The notes: generated by a model not told the origin, from the sequence alone. Shown: positions 41,353-51,327, numbered from the stretch's first letter. The stretch is DNA of 64,000 bases from Geminicoccus roseus DSM 18922 (GCF_000427665.1 NZ_KE386572.1:2938196-3002195); one strand, 5' to 3'. Numbers and translations are program-made.

Positions 41353-42555
41353 ATGGCCGCGCAGCTCCCGCCAAAGGCGGGCTTCCTGGTCGCATCGGCG
41401 GTCGTGGCGCACACGCTGTGGACCAGCGCAGCGCCGGCCATGGTCTATCCGCTCTACGCTGAAGAATGGGGCCTCTCCCCGGCGGTCACCACCGCGATCT
41501 TCGCGGTCTACCCGGTGACGGTGGTGGCAGTCCTGATCGGGTTCGGCGACCTGGCGGAGCGGGCCGGGCGGCGGGCGGTCATGTCCTGGGGCGTGGCGGC
41601 GTCGGCCGCCGGCACGCTGCTGTTCGTCCTGGCCGGCGACGTGGCGACCCTGATGGCCGGTCGGGTGCTGATGGGGATCGGGGTCGGCCTGGCGGCCGGG
41701 CCGTCCGCAGCGGCTCTGGTCGCCGCCGCCGGCGGGGCGCGCCAGGGCAGCGCCGCCACCATCATCGCCCAGGCCGCCGGGCTTGCCGCCGCCCTGCTGA
41801 TGGGCGGCGCCCTGGTGCAGTACGCGCCCTACCCGACCCGGCTCAGCTTCGTTGTGCTGTTCAGCCTGCTCGTGCTCCTGCTGGCCGCCCTGTCCCGACT
41901 GCCGCCGGAGCGGCAGGCCGCATCGGCCCGCCCCTGGCGTCCAAGCCTGCCGCAGGTGCCGGCCGACCTGCGCCGGCCGTTCCTGTTCGCCGCGCTCACG
42001 GTCATGACCGCCTACAGCCATGGCGTCCTGATCGCGTCCCTGGGCGCGCAGGTCGCCCATGACCTGGTGCACTCGGCCAACGCCCTGGTGAACGGCGCGG
42101 TGCTCGCCCTGTTCGCGGTGACGCTGGGCCTGACCGGCGTCCTCGCCCGGCGCCTCCCCGCCCATGCCGCCGTCCTGTCGGGCTCGCTCGCCTCGATCGC
42201 CGGGATGGGCAGCCTGGCTGCCTCGGTCCTGGACCACAGCCTCGCCTGGTTCCTGGCGGCCACGGTCGCTTCGGGCGTGGGCTATGCGCTGATGACGTAT
42301 GGCGGGCTCGCCGCGGTCGGCGCGGCCGCGCCGGGCCGGCGCCAGGACGGGCTGATCTCCGGCGTCCTGATGCTCGCCTACCTGTTCAGCGGGCTGCTGG
42401 CGCTGGGCCTGGGCGAGATCGCCACCCTGGCCGACATGACCAGCGCCGTGCTGATCGGCGGATCGATCATGACGCTGCTGTGCGCCCTGGTCGCGCTGCT
42501 GGCCGGCACCGGGCGCCGTGCTTCCTGCGACCATTATGAACCAATTGGTTCATAA
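41353..42555 (+). CDS. MFS transporter (drug/metabolite efflux type)
   Basis: A 400-residue inner-membrane protein with 12 predicted helices; the loop 2-3 motif reads GFGDLAERAGRRAVMSWG. AAGGAG precedes the ATG. It is divergent from the TetR gene and its promoter region holds operator copies 2 and 3, typical of a ligand-inducible efflux pump. Its last codons (HYEPIGS plus stop) coincide with operator copy 4, which serves the next gene. Confidence 0.88.
   Translation: MAAQLPPKAGFLVASAVVAHTLWTSAAPAMVYPLYAEEWGLSPAVTTAIFAVYPVTVVAVLIGFGDLAERAGRRAVMSWGVAASAAGTLLFVLAGDVATLMAGRVLMGIGVGLAAGPSAAALVAAAGGARQGSAATIIAQAAGLAAALLMGGALVQYAPYPTRLSFVVLFSLLVLLLAALSRLPPERQAASARPWRPSLPQVPADLRRPFLFAALTVMTAYSHGVLIASLGAQVAHDLVHSANALVNGAVLALFAVTLGLTGVLARRLPAHAAVLSGSLASIAGMGSLAASVLDHSLAWFLAATVASGVGYALMTYGGLAAVGAAAPGRRQDGLISGVLMLAYLFSGLLALGLGEIATLADMTSAVLIGGSIMTLLCALVALLAGTGRRASCDHYEPIGS
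42534..42555. promoter_or_regulatory. TetR operator copy 4, embedded in the MFS stop codon region
   Basis: A perfect 22-bp palindrome: TTATGAACCAA followed by its exact complement. It contains GAACC-AATT-GGTTC, the best copy of the set. It encodes the final seven residues and the TAA stop of the MFS gene and lies 43 nt upstream of the hydrolase ATG, so it probably governs an internal promoter for that gene. Confidence 0.8.
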
Positions 42556-42598
42556 CAAGCCATTCCCACCCGAATACATTCAACCAAGGAGTCTCGAC

Positions 42599-43474
42599 AT
42601 GGCCCTGAAGATCTTTCCGATGAGCTACGGCCGCCTGACCATGGACGCCTCCGGCCTGGTCCTGTTCCGCACGCCGGGCACCAAGACCACGATCCCGTTC
42701 CTGGGCTTCCTGATCACCGGCGGGCAGGAGCCGGTCCTGGTCGACACCGGTGCCCGCGCCACCCAGGACTTCGCGGCGTTCGGGATGGACTTCGTCCGCA
42801 CGCCGGAGATGACGATCGACCACCAGCTCGCCCGGCACGGCCTGCGTCGCGGCGACATCCGCTACGTCGTCCACACCCATGCCCATATCGACCATGCCGG
42901 CGGCGACGACCAGTTCCCGATGTCGACCACCGTGGCGCTGGCCCGCCGCGAGCTGGAATTCGCCGCCTCCGGCATCATGGGGTCGGTCATGTACACCGCC
43001 GAGGACACCAAGCACCTGATCGACCGCCTGCACACCCGCAACGCGCTGCGGCTGTTCGACGTCGACGGCACCTTCGAAGAGGAGGTGATCCCCGGCGTCG
43101 CGGTCCGCCTGTCGGGCGGGCACACGCCGGGCTCGCTCTCGATCCTGGTCGAGACCGACGAGGGCATCGCCAACCTGGCCGGCGACATCGCCTACCATGT
43201 GGACGACCAGCTGGTGTCCCCGCTGCTGGACCACGGGGCGCACGAGCCGACCATCTCGGCCAACCGGGCGATGACCTCGCTGGAGGAGAAGAAGGCCATC
43301 AAGCGCGCCTTGTCCGACAGCCGCTTCCTGCTGGTGGGCCATGACGATCCGGCCCTGGTATCCGGCGGCCGGATCGTCGGCCGCTATGCCGGCGCCACCG
43401 ACAACCCCCGGGCGGACGTGACCGCCGCCGCCAACTACGCGCCGCTGCGCAGCACCTCTCTCCAGGCGGCGTGA
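42599..43474 (+). CDS. Metallo-beta-lactamase-fold hydrolase, N-acyl homoserine lactonase-like
   Basis: A 291-residue enzyme. The dinuclear metal site is complete: H94-x-H96-x-D98-H99 (THAHIDHAGG), H175 (GGHTPGS), D196 (LAGDIAYH) and H248 (VGHDDP). The spacing and GHTPGSLSILVET resemble the AttM/AiiA quorum-quenching lactonases, but many lactone or ester hydrolases share these features. AAGGAG precedes the ATG. It is under operator copy 4 and follows an efflux pump and TetR repressor, suggesting inactivation of a lactone-type signal or toxin that also serves as inducer. Confidence 0.85.
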   Translation: MALKIFPMSYGRLTMDASGLVLFRTPGTKTTIPFLGFLITGGQEPVLVDTGARATQDFAAFGMDFVRTPEMTIDHQLARHGLRRGDIRYVVHTHAHIDHAGGDDQFPMSTTVALARRELEFAASGIMGSVMYTAEDTKHLIDRLHTRNALRLFDVDGTFEEEVIPGVAVRLSGGHTPGSLSILVETDEGIANLAGDIAYHVDDQLVSPLLDHGAHEPTISANRAMTSLEEKKAIKRALSDSRFLLVGHDDPALVSGGRIVGRYAGATDNPRADVTAAANYAPLRSTSLQAA

Positions 43475-43484
43475 GGAGGGGGCC

Positions 43485-44339
43485 CTATTTCTCGAAGTCG
43501 CCGAACATGTCCTGGAGCCGGGTGAGGCGGGCGACCCGGTCGCTCACCTGATCGCCCAGCACCACGATGATGTTGCTGATCAGGAGGTCCAGCACCGCCA
43601 CCACGGTGGCGGAGCCGTCCCACAAGGGGCTGCGCGAGCCCGGCACCACCAGGCAGATGTCGGCGGCCTCCTCGGCCCAGGTGCAGTACTCGTCGGTGAC
43701 GAACACCACGGTGATGCCCTGTCGGCGGGCTTCCTGCGCCAGCGGCCGCGCCTTGGCGGCGAAGCGGCGGACATCGAACAGGAACAGGCAGCGGTTCTCG
43801 ACCGCGCCGTCCAGCAGTTCGCCATAGGTGCCGTTCAGCCCGTCGACGAACCCGACCCGCGGCCGGGTGTAGGATAGCTGGGTGGCGAAGTACTGGCCGA
43901 TGCCGCGCACGTTCTGCCAGGCCGCCACGTAGACCTCGCTGGCGCCCACCAGCGCGTCCACCGCCGCCTGCCAGGAAGGGGAGGCGGTGAGCTCGTAGAT
44001 CCGGTCGAGGTCCTCGATCTGGCGGCGGATCTGGTCGGCCAGGAGCTTGCCTTCCCTGGCATCCGCCCGGAGCCGCTCGAAGCGGTCCTTGACCTGCCAG
44101 GCCGGGTTGCTGCCGCCGTCGCGCAAGGCGTGCTTGAGCGGCTCCAGCCCGTCAAAGCCCAGCCGGCGCAGGTAGCGCCCGACCGTCATCGGGCTGACGC
44201 CGACCCGGCGGGCGATCGACTTCGCCGTCTCGAACGGCAGCTCGGCCAGGTGCCGCTCCAGGAAGTTGCCGATCAGAAGGTCGGATCGGGTCTGCCGGAG
44301 CGCCTCGTCGCGCAGCCGGGCCAGGATGTCGGCGGACAT
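43485..44339 (-). CDS. RpiR/MurR family transcriptional regulator 1
   Basis: A 284-residue regulator: HTH_6 domain (1-77; ETAKSIARRVGVSPMTVGRYLRRLGF) and a SIS sugar-phosphate-binding domain (about 120-260; ASEVYVAAWQNVRGIG, GITVVFVTDEYCTWAEEAADICLVV). The start at 44339 follows GGAGGAAC. It lies 89 nt downstream of the PotD-type gene on the same strand, separated by a hairpin, and so is probably co-transcribed with and regulates that importer. Confidence 0.88.
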   Translation of the reverse strand: MSADILARLRDEALRQTRSDLLIGNFLERHLAELPFETAKSIARRVGVSPMTVGRYLRRLGFDGLEPLKHALRDGGSNPAWQVKDRFERLRADAREGKLLADQIRRQIEDLDRIYELTASPSWQAAVDALVGASEVYVAAWQNVRGIGQYFATQLSYTRPRVGFVDGLNGTYGELLDGAVENRCLFLFDVRRFAAKARPLAQEARRQGITVVFVTDEYCTWAEEAADICLVVPGSRSPLWDGSATVVAVLDLLISNIIVVLGDQVSDRVARLTRLQDMFGDFEK

Positions 44340-44383
44340 GGTTCCTCCGGTCTTCCGCCGATATCCCCTGCCGGACCCGGGAC

Positions 44384-44408
44384 ACCGCCGGTCCCTCGGG
44401 CCGGCGGT
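44384..44408 (-). terminator. Intercistronic hairpin between binding protein and RpiR gene
   Basis: ACCGCCGG (44384-44391) and CCGGCGGT (44401-44408) form an 8-bp stem. Placed between the binding-protein and regulator genes, it could let most transcripts stop after the highly needed binding protein. Confidence 0.45.
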
Positions 44409-44428
44409 CGGGGTCGCGGCCGGCGCGC

Positions 44429-45526
44429 CTACTGCGCGGTCTTGATCTTGGTCCACACCCGGTCGACCTGGCGGATGTCGCCGCCCAGGTCCTCGAAGAT
44501 CTGCAGCCGCTCCATGGTCTCCGGCGGCGGGTTGATCTCCTCGCTGTTCCTGATGTGCTCAGGAGTCATCTCGCGCGCCGGCACGTTGGTGGTGCCGTTG
44601 GTCTGCTGCGAGACGTTCAGCGCCGCCACTTCGGGCCGGGTGTAGAACTTCATGAACTCGATGGCGTTGTCCTTGTTCGGCGCGTTCTTCAGGACGCAGA
44701 TGTCTTCCTGGTACATGGTCGCCCCTTCCTCGGGGATCACGTAGCCCAGCGTCTCGCTGTCCTCGAACACGTCGATCATCGCGCCGATGAAGAAGTGGGC
44801 GGCGGCGACGTCGCCGGACTTCACCATCGGCCGGGAGTCGTAGGTGAACGCCGCCACGTAGGGCTTCATGTCGATGATGGTCTGGGCCGCCTCCTGCAGC
44901 GCCTCCGGGTCGGTCGAGTTGACCGAGTGGCCGTTCAGGATCAGGCCGACCCCGATCACCTCGCGCATGTCGTCCAGGAGGGTGAACTTCAGGTTCTTCT
45001 CCTTGACGGTGGCGAGCAGGTCGTTCCAGCCGGTGATGTCCTTACCCAGCGCCTTGCGGTCGTACATGATCCCGACCGAGCCCCAGGCATAGGGCAGGCA
45101 GTATTCGGCGTTCGGGTCGCTCTTCGCGCGCAGGGAAGCCGGGTCGATGTTCTGGAAGCCCTCGTAGGAGCCGATGTCGGTCTCCGCCAGGAGGTCCAGG
45201 CTCGCCATGATGTCGTGCATGTGCACCGACGGGAACACGATGTCGTAACCGGCAGCACCTGCCTGGATCTTGGCCAGCATCTCCTCGTTGGACGAGTAGG
45301 TGTCGAGGTTGACCTCGGTGCCGGTTTCCTCCTCGAACTTCTTCAGGACCTCCGGGTTGATGTACTCGCCCCAGTTGTAGACGTTCAGGGTGCCGTCGGC
45401 GGCGGCCGGCGCGGCCGCACCCAGGAGCGCGGCGAAGGCCAGTGCGGCCGCCCCGGCCGGGGCCGTGGCTCGGTTTCTCTCAACCCGGGCTGCCGGAAAA
45501 CATGCGTGCTTGTCGTGACGTGTCAT
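44429..45526 (-). CDS. Polyamine-type ABC transporter substrate-binding protein (PotD/PotF family)
   Basis: A 365-residue periplasmic binding protein. After a long head with signal sequence (APAGAAALAFAALLGAAAPAAA, about 21-43) the mature part opens DGTLNVYNWGEYINPEVLKKFEEETG, the hallmark of spermidine/putrescine-type binders. GVGLILNGHSVNSTDPEAL and ARGYVIPEEGA-like segments also fit. AGGGA lies upstream of the ATG at 45526. It is divergent from the potA-potB-potC-like genes across a 165-nt region. The ligand may be a polyamine or another cationic amine. Confidence 0.9.
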   Translation of the reverse strand: MTRHDKHACFPAARVERNRATAPAGAAALAFAALLGAAAPAAADGTLNVYNWGEYINPEVLKKFEEETGTEVNLDTYSSNEEMLAKIQAGAAGYDIVFPSVHMHDIMASLDLLAETDIGSYEGFQNIDPASLRAKSDPNAEYCLPYAWGSVGIMYDRKALGKDITGWNDLLATVKEKNLKFTLLDDMREVIGVGLILNGHSVNSTDPEALQEAAQTIIDMKPYVAAFTYDSRPMVKSGDVAAAHFFIGAMIDVFEDSETLGYVIPEEGATMYQEDICVLKNAPNKDNAIEFMKFYTRPEVAALNVSQQTNGTTNVPAREMTPEHIRNSEEINPPPETMERLQIFEDLGGDIRQVDRVWTKIKTAQ

Positions 45527-45691
45527 GCTGATTCCCTGAAAAAAGGACCGCCTGAGCGATCCGAGACGATCCTCACCACCCGTTGGCCCGGTTTTTGTTT
45601 GGAAGCATTGACTTCGATAAGTCCACGTTATCAACGTAACGGGATCGCACAAGCGCTATCTCGATAACATCGACCCGGCGGGCGCCCATCC
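45527..45691. promoter_or_regulatory. Divergent promoter region of the PotABCD-type system
   Basis: A 165-nt gap between the binding-protein and ATPase starts. It has an inverted GATAA-N7-TTATC (45616-45632) and another CGATAAC (45662-45668), set in AT-richer DNA. These are candidate sites for the RpiR regulator at 43485-44339. Confidence 0.4.
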
Positions 45692-46800
45692 ATGCAGGAC
45701 AGCATCGTCAAGCTCTCGAAGGCCTCGAAGACGTTCGCCCTGCCCGAGGGCGGCACCATCACCGCCCTCGGTGGTATCGACCTGGAAGTGCGCCGCAACG
45801 AGTTCCTGACCCTGCTGGGGCCCTCGGGCTGCGGCAAGACCACGCTGCTGCACGCGATCAGCGGCTTCGTCGACCTGGATGCCGGGCGGATCTTCGTGGA
45901 CGGCGAGGACGTCACCCAGACCCCGCCGCACCGCCGGCCGGTCAACACCGTGTTCCAGAACTACGCCCTGTTTCCGCACATGAGCGTCGGCGACAACACC
46001 GGCTATGCCCTGGACGTCGCCCGGGTGAACCGGGCCGAGCGCCAGGAGCGGGTCGCGGCCGCGCTGCGCATGGTCGGGCTGGAAGGGCTGGAGAACCGCC
46101 GGCCGCGCCAGCTCTCGGGCGGGCAGCAGCAGCGGGTCGCCTTGGCCCGGGCGATCGTGGCCAGGCCCAAGCTCCTGCTGCTCGACGAGCCCCTGTCGGC
46201 CCTGGACCGCAACCTGCGCCAGGCCATGCAGATCGAGCTGAAGACGCTCCAGCACGAGCTGGGCATCTCCTTCATGTTCGTGACCCACGACCAGGAGGAG
46301 GCGCTGACCATGTCCGACCGGGTCGCGGTCCTGCATGGCGGGGTGATCCAGCAGCTCGACACGCCGCGGCAGATCTACAACCACCCGGCCAACACCTTCG
46401 TCGCCACCTTCATCGGCGCCAGCAACCTGTTCGAGGGGCGGCAGTGCTCCGGGGTGGTGGCGACCGAGGACGGGGAGGTGGTCCGGCTGGACGACGCGCC
46501 GGCCCGGCCGGCGGTGCAGGGCGGCACGGTCACCGCGATGATCCGGCCGGAGCAGTTCTCCCTGGACGGGCCGCGCGACGCGCCCGGCCTGGAGATCACG
46601 GTCGACCAGGTGGTGTTCGTCGGCGCCTCCTTCGAGGTGCTGGGCCGCACCCGCAGCGGGCGCAAGCTGATGGCCCAGGTGCCGGCCAGCCAGCAGGCGG
46701 CGGTGGCGCTGGTCGAGCAGCAGCGCCGTGCGCGCCTGACCTACGATCCGGCTGCCGTGCACCTGATCCGGCACAGCGGGCCGCAGCCGGCGGCCGTTCC

Positions 46801-46804
<4 letters not shown>
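45692..46804 (+). CDS. Polyamine-type ABC transporter ATP-binding protein (PotA family)
   Basis: A 370-residue ATPase. Walker A GPSGCGKT at 43-50, VFQNYALFPHM Q-loop, signature LSGGQQQRVALARAI, Walker B LLLLDEPLSALD, switch VTHDQEEALTMSDR and a C-terminal TOBE domain. Its TGA overlaps the ATG of the permease gene (ATGA). Confidence 0.93.
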
Positions 46805-47703
<899 letters not shown>

Positions 47704-47714
47704 GGGAGGCCGCC

Positions 47715-48545
47715 ATGCAGCTGCTCAAGCGGATCGCCAGCGCCGGCCTCGCCGTCCACACCCTGCTGTTCTTCGCCTTCATCTACCTGCCGCTGGCGCT
47801 GATCGTGGTCTACTCGTTCAACGCCGACCCGGTGAACATGATGAACTGGTCGGGCTTCACCACCGAGTGGTACGCCCAGGTGCTGGGCTTCAAGACCGCG
47901 GTGTCGGAGAGCGCGCTCTACATCGAATCGACCGACCAGCTCCTCGAAGCCCTGCGCAACAGCCTGCTGATCGCCGCCTCGACCACCACGATCGCCACGG
48001 TGTTCGGCACCGCCATCGCGCTTGCGGTCTACCGCTTCGAGTTCTTCGGCCGGCGCTTCTACCGGGTGCTGATGTTCGCGCCGATGCTGATGCCGGACAT
48101 CGTGCTGGGCATCGCCCTGCTGATCTTCTTCGTCGGCGCCGGCGTCCATCTGGGCCTTGGCACCATCATCATCGGCCAGTGCACCTTCCTGGTCTCCTAC
48201 GTGTTCATCGTGGTTTCGGCGAGGCTGGCCGGGATGGACCGGACCCTGGAGAACGCCTCGGCGGACCTGGGCGCCAACGAGTGGGTGACGTTCCGAAGGG
48301 TGGTGCTGCCGCAGGTGCTGCCGGGCGTGATCGGCGGGGCGCTGCTGGCCTTCATCATCTCGATGGACGACCTGGTGATCACCTATTTCATCGCCGGCGT
48401 CGACACGACCACCCTGCCGATCTTCATCTTCGGGATGCTGCGCCGGGGCATCAAGCCGGAGATCAACGCCATCGCGGTGATGATGCTGGTGTTCTCCTTC
48501 CTGGTCGCCTCCCTCGGCCTCTACTTCCGCACGCGCCAGCGCTGA
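47715..48545 (+). CDS. Polyamine-type ABC transporter permease (PotC family)
   Basis: A 276-residue permease with six helices and the loop TLENASADLGANEWVTFRRVVLPQVLPG. MDDLVITYFIAG near the end is typical of PotC. The ATG at 47715 is preceded by GGGAGG; a GTG at 47700 overlapping the PotB stop is an alternative. An extra periplasmic insert (KTAVSESALYIESTDQL) is seen after the first helix. Confidence 0.93.
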   Translation: MQLLKRIASAGLAVHTLLFFAFIYLPLALIVVYSFNADPVNMMNWSGFTTEWYAQVLGFKTAVSESALYIESTDQLLEALRNSLLIAASTTTIATVFGTAIALAVYRFEFFGRRFYRVLMFAPMLMPDIVLGIALLIFFVGAGVHLGLGTIIIGQCTFLVSYVFIVVSARLAGMDRTLENASADLGANEWVTFRRVVLPQVLPGVIGGALLAFIISMDDLVITYFIAGVDTTTLPIFIFGMLRRGIKPEINAIAVMMLVFSFLVASLGLYFRTRQR

Positions 48546-48573
48546 CCCCCCGACCAACCATCAAGGCATTGCC

Positions 48574-49689
48574 ATGACGAAGCCACGCGCCCGCGACCTC
48601 GGCCTCGACCTGGCCGGCACGCCCGGCCCGCTCAACGCCATCACCGACGTGCCGGGGGTCGCGGTCGGGCTTGCCACGATCCGCGAGGAGACGCCGCGCC
48701 CAGGGCGCCGGCTGCCGGTGCGCACCGGCGTCACCGCGATCCTGCCGCGCGGCCACGAGGCGGCGCCCGAGCCGGTCTATGCAGGCATCCACCGCTTCAA
48801 CGGCAATGGCGAGATGACCGGCAGCCACTGGATCGAGGATGGCGGCTATTTCCTGGGCCCGGTGCTGATCACCAACACCCACAGCGTCGGCATCGCCCAC
48901 CATGCCGCCGTGCGCTGGATGCTGGACCGCCACGCTTCGACCTATGGCGGCGACGACCTGCTCTGGGTGATGCCGGTGGTGGCGGAGACCTATGACGGGA
49001 TGCTGAACGACATCAACGGCCAGCACGTGACCGTGGAGCATGTCCACGCGGCGCTGGACGGGGCGACCGGCGGGCCGGTGGCGGAGGGCTCGACCGGCGG
49101 CGGCACCGGGATGATCGCCTACGAGTTCAAGGGCGGCACCGGCACCGCGTCCCGGCGGGTCACGGTGGACGGGCGGGACTACATGCTGGGTGCCTTGGTC
49201 CAGGCCAATCACGGCCGGCGCGACTGGCTGACGGTCACCGGCGTCCCGGTCGGGCGCCACCTCCGCCAGGGCCTGAACGAGGGGCAGGTCCAGGAGCGCG
49301 GCTCGATCATCGTGGTGATCGCCACCGACATTCCCATGGCGCCCCACCAGCTCCAACGGGTGGCCCGGCGCTGTTCGATCGGGATCGGCCGCAACGGCAC
49401 GCCTGGCGGCAACAATTCCGGCGACATCTTCCTGGCGTTCTCGACCGCCAATCGTGGGCCGATGCCGCACCAGGCGCCCGGGCACCGCCGCATCGAGATG
49501 GTCAACGACGAGCTGTTCGACCCGATCTACCTGGCGGTGGTGGAGAGCGTGGAGGAAGCGGTGCTCAACGCCATGCTGGCGGGCGAGGCCACCGGCGGCA
49601 CCGTCCACGACCGGTTCCGGATCGAGGCGCTGCCGGTGGACGAGCTGCAGGATGTGCTGCGGCGGCACCGGCGGCCGCTGGCCGCCTGA
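48574..49689 (+). CDS. P1 family (S58, DmpA/BapA-type) aminopeptidase
   Basis: A 371-residue Ntn-like, self-processing peptidase. The nucleophile is probably S244, in ERGSIIVVIATD, where chain cleavage between G243 and S244 would give alpha and beta subunits. The partner S282-G-D284 in NNSGDIFLAFSTAN is 38 residues on, the same spacing as Ser250/Ser288 in the family. Members remove N-terminal D-, L- or beta-amino acids from short peptides and amides. It follows potC by 28 nt on the same strand, so it is likely to act on what the importer brings in; no signal peptide is seen. Confidence 0.9.
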   Translation: MTKPRARDLGLDLAGTPGPLNAITDVPGVAVGLATIREETPRPGRRLPVRTGVTAILPRGHEAAPEPVYAGIHRFNGNGEMTGSHWIEDGGYFLGPVLITNTHSVGIAHHAAVRWMLDRHASTYGGDDLLWVMPVVAETYDGMLNDINGQHVTVEHVHAALDGATGGPVAEGSTGGGTGMIAYEFKGGTGTASRRVTVDGRDYMLGALVQANHGRRDWLTVTGVPVGRHLRQGLNEGQVQERGSIIVVIATDIPMAPHQLQRVARRCSIGIGRNGTPGGNNSGDIFLAFSTANRGPMPHQAPGHRRIEMVNDELFDPIYLAVVESVEEAVLNAMLAGEATGGTVHDRFRIEALPVDELQDVLRRHRRPLAA

Positions 49690-49693
49690 CCGC

Positions 49694-50701
49694 TCAGCGC
49701 CGCGCGCGCCCGGCCGCGAAGCCCAGGATCGCCGCGAGACCGAGCGCGCCGGCTGCCGCCAGCCCGCGCGCCGACCCGCCGCTCAGGCGCAGGGCGCGGT
49801 CGGTCGCCTCGTTGCTGAAGCTGCCGCGCACGGCATGGAGGCCCGGCACCGGCTGGAACAGGTTGTCCGGCCGGTCGGGACGGACCGGCACCTCGGTCGA
49901 CTGGCCCTCCACGGCGTTGTGGGCGAGGTAGCTGTCGGCCAGGGAGGGGGCCAGCATGTCGCCCAGGATCGCGACGTCGGTGCTGGCGCCAAGCCAGTAT
50001 TCCCGTTCGGCCTCGTGCGCGGCGCGATGGATCGCGTCGGCGGCGACCTCGGGCTGGTGGATGGTGCCGGCGGGCCTCGGCTGGTGGTTCAGATGGGTGC
50101 GCGCCCAGTCGAACTGGGGGGTGTTGACCGCGGGCAGGTGGACCATGGAGAGGCGGATGGCGCTGTTGGCGTGCAGCAGCTCGCTGCGCAGGGAATCGGT
50201 GAAGCCGCGTGCCGCGTGCTTGGCGCCGCAATAGGCGGACTGCAGCGGGATCGCCCGGTAGGCCAGGGCGGAGCCCACCTGGACGATGGTGCCCCGGTCG
50301 CGCGGGCGCATGTGGCGCAGCGCCGCCATGGTGCCGTGGACGAAGCCCAGATAGGTGACCTCGGTGACCCGGCGGAACTCGGCCGGGGTCAGTTCCCAGA
50401 ACGGCGAGAACACCGTCACCATCGCGTCGTTGATCCAGACGTCGATCGGGCCGAGCTCGGCCTCGGCCCGCGCGGCGGCGGCGAAAACGGCATCGGGGTC
50501 AGCGACGTCGGCCGGCAGCGCCAGGCCCTGGCCGCCCATCTGCGCGACCTCACGGCACACCGCTTCCAGGGCGTCCGGGTCGCGGGCGATCAGGCCGATC
50601 CTGGCACCCTCGGCGGCGAAGCGGTGCGCGGTGGCGCGGCCGACGCCGGCCGAAGCGCCGGTGATGACGACCGTCTGCTGGGGATGATGCGCTGGCTGCA
50701 C
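49694..50701 (-). CDS. SDR family oxidoreductase with C-terminal membrane segment
   Basis: A 335-residue short-chain dehydrogenase. NAD(P) motif TGASAGVG near the N-terminus, an NDA-type stretch (INDAMV) and the catalytic S, Y and K in VGSALAYRAIPLQSAYCGAKHAARG. Residues after about 305 form a hydrophobic helix (GLAAAGALGLAAILGFAAG) followed by RARR, suggesting membrane anchoring, as in a known SDR subgroup. The start is uncertain: the GTG at 50701 keeps a 110-nt gap to the divergent gene, while an ATG at 50797 would overlap that gene's promoter and adds a low-similarity tail. The stop lies 4 nt from the peptidase stop. Confidence 0.82.
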   Translation of the reverse strand: MQPAHHPQQTVVITGASAGVGRATAHRFAAEGARIGLIARDPDALEAVCREVAQMGGQGLALPADVADPDAVFAAAARAEAELGPIDVWINDAMVTVFSPFWELTPAEFRRVTEVTYLGFVHGTMAALRHMRPRDRGTIVQVGSALAYRAIPLQSAYCGAKHAARGFTDSLRSELLHANSAIRLSMVHLPAVNTPQFDWARTHLNHQPRPAGTIHQPEVAADAIHRAAHEAEREYWLGASTDVAILGDMLAPSLADSYLAHNAVEGQSTEVPVRPDRPDNLFQPVPGLHAVRGSFSNEATDRALRLSGGSARGLAAAGALGLAAILGFAAGRARR

Positions 50702-50811
50702 GGGCGGGACCGATCTCGGGCTGGGGTTGGAGCCTTTTCCGCGCCATGAACCCGGAAGCGGCCCCGCCCGTTCCTCCCGCTGCCGGCCGCTCCCCAACCC
50801 GGAAGACCATG

Positions 50812-51321
50812 ATGGCCCTGTTCTTCACCAGCGACACCCATTTCGGCGACCCCAGGGTGCTGCGCATCGACCGGCGGCCGTTCGGGTCCTTGGCCGAGCA
50901 CGACCTGGCGCTGGTGCAGCGCTGGAACGAGCGGGTCGGGGTGGACGACGAGGTCTGGCACCTGGGTGACGTGGCGCGCGGCGACCGGGCCAGGGTCGAG
51001 GACCTGCTGGCGCGGCTCCACGGGCGCAAGCACCTGATCACCGGCAACAATGACGGGCCGGGCACGCTGTCGGCCGCGGGCTGGGCCAGCGTGCAGGCCT
51101 ATGCCGAGATGGAGGTGGACGGGCGGTTCCTGGTGCTCTGCCACTACCCGTTCCGGACCTGGAACCGGATGGGCAAGGGCGCCATCGACCTGCACGGCCA
51201 TTCGCACGGAAGGCTGAAGCCGGCGACCCGCCAGTTCGACGTGGGCGTCGATGCCTGGGACTGCCGGCCGGTCACGCTGGACGAGGTCCTGGCTGCGCGG
51301 CGGCGGCGCGCCTCGAACTGA
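50812..51321 (+). CDS. Metallophosphoesterase (calcineurin-like)
   Basis: A 169-residue phosphoesterase. Metal ligands follow the family pattern: FTSDTHFGD, EVWHLGDVARG, LITGNNDGP, LCHYPFRTW and DLHGHSHG. Small stand-alone members hydrolyse phosphodiesters or nucleotides; substrate unknown. The ATG at 50812 is chosen, with another ATG one codon earlier. Confidence 0.88.
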   Translation: MALFFTSDTHFGDPRVLRIDRRPFGSLAEHDLALVQRWNERVGVDDEVWHLGDVARGDRARVEDLLARLHGRKHLITGNNDGPGTLSAAGWASVQAYAEMEVDGRFLVLCHYPFRTWNRMGKGAIDLHGHSHGRLKPATRQFDVGVDAWDCRPVTLDEVLAARRRRASN

Positions 51322-51327
51322 AGGCGC

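Noticed and set aside
45601-45691. GATAA/TTATC elements as a proven RpiR operator
   Set aside because: Arms are only 5 bp and the spacing varies; kept as a candidate within the regulatory region only.
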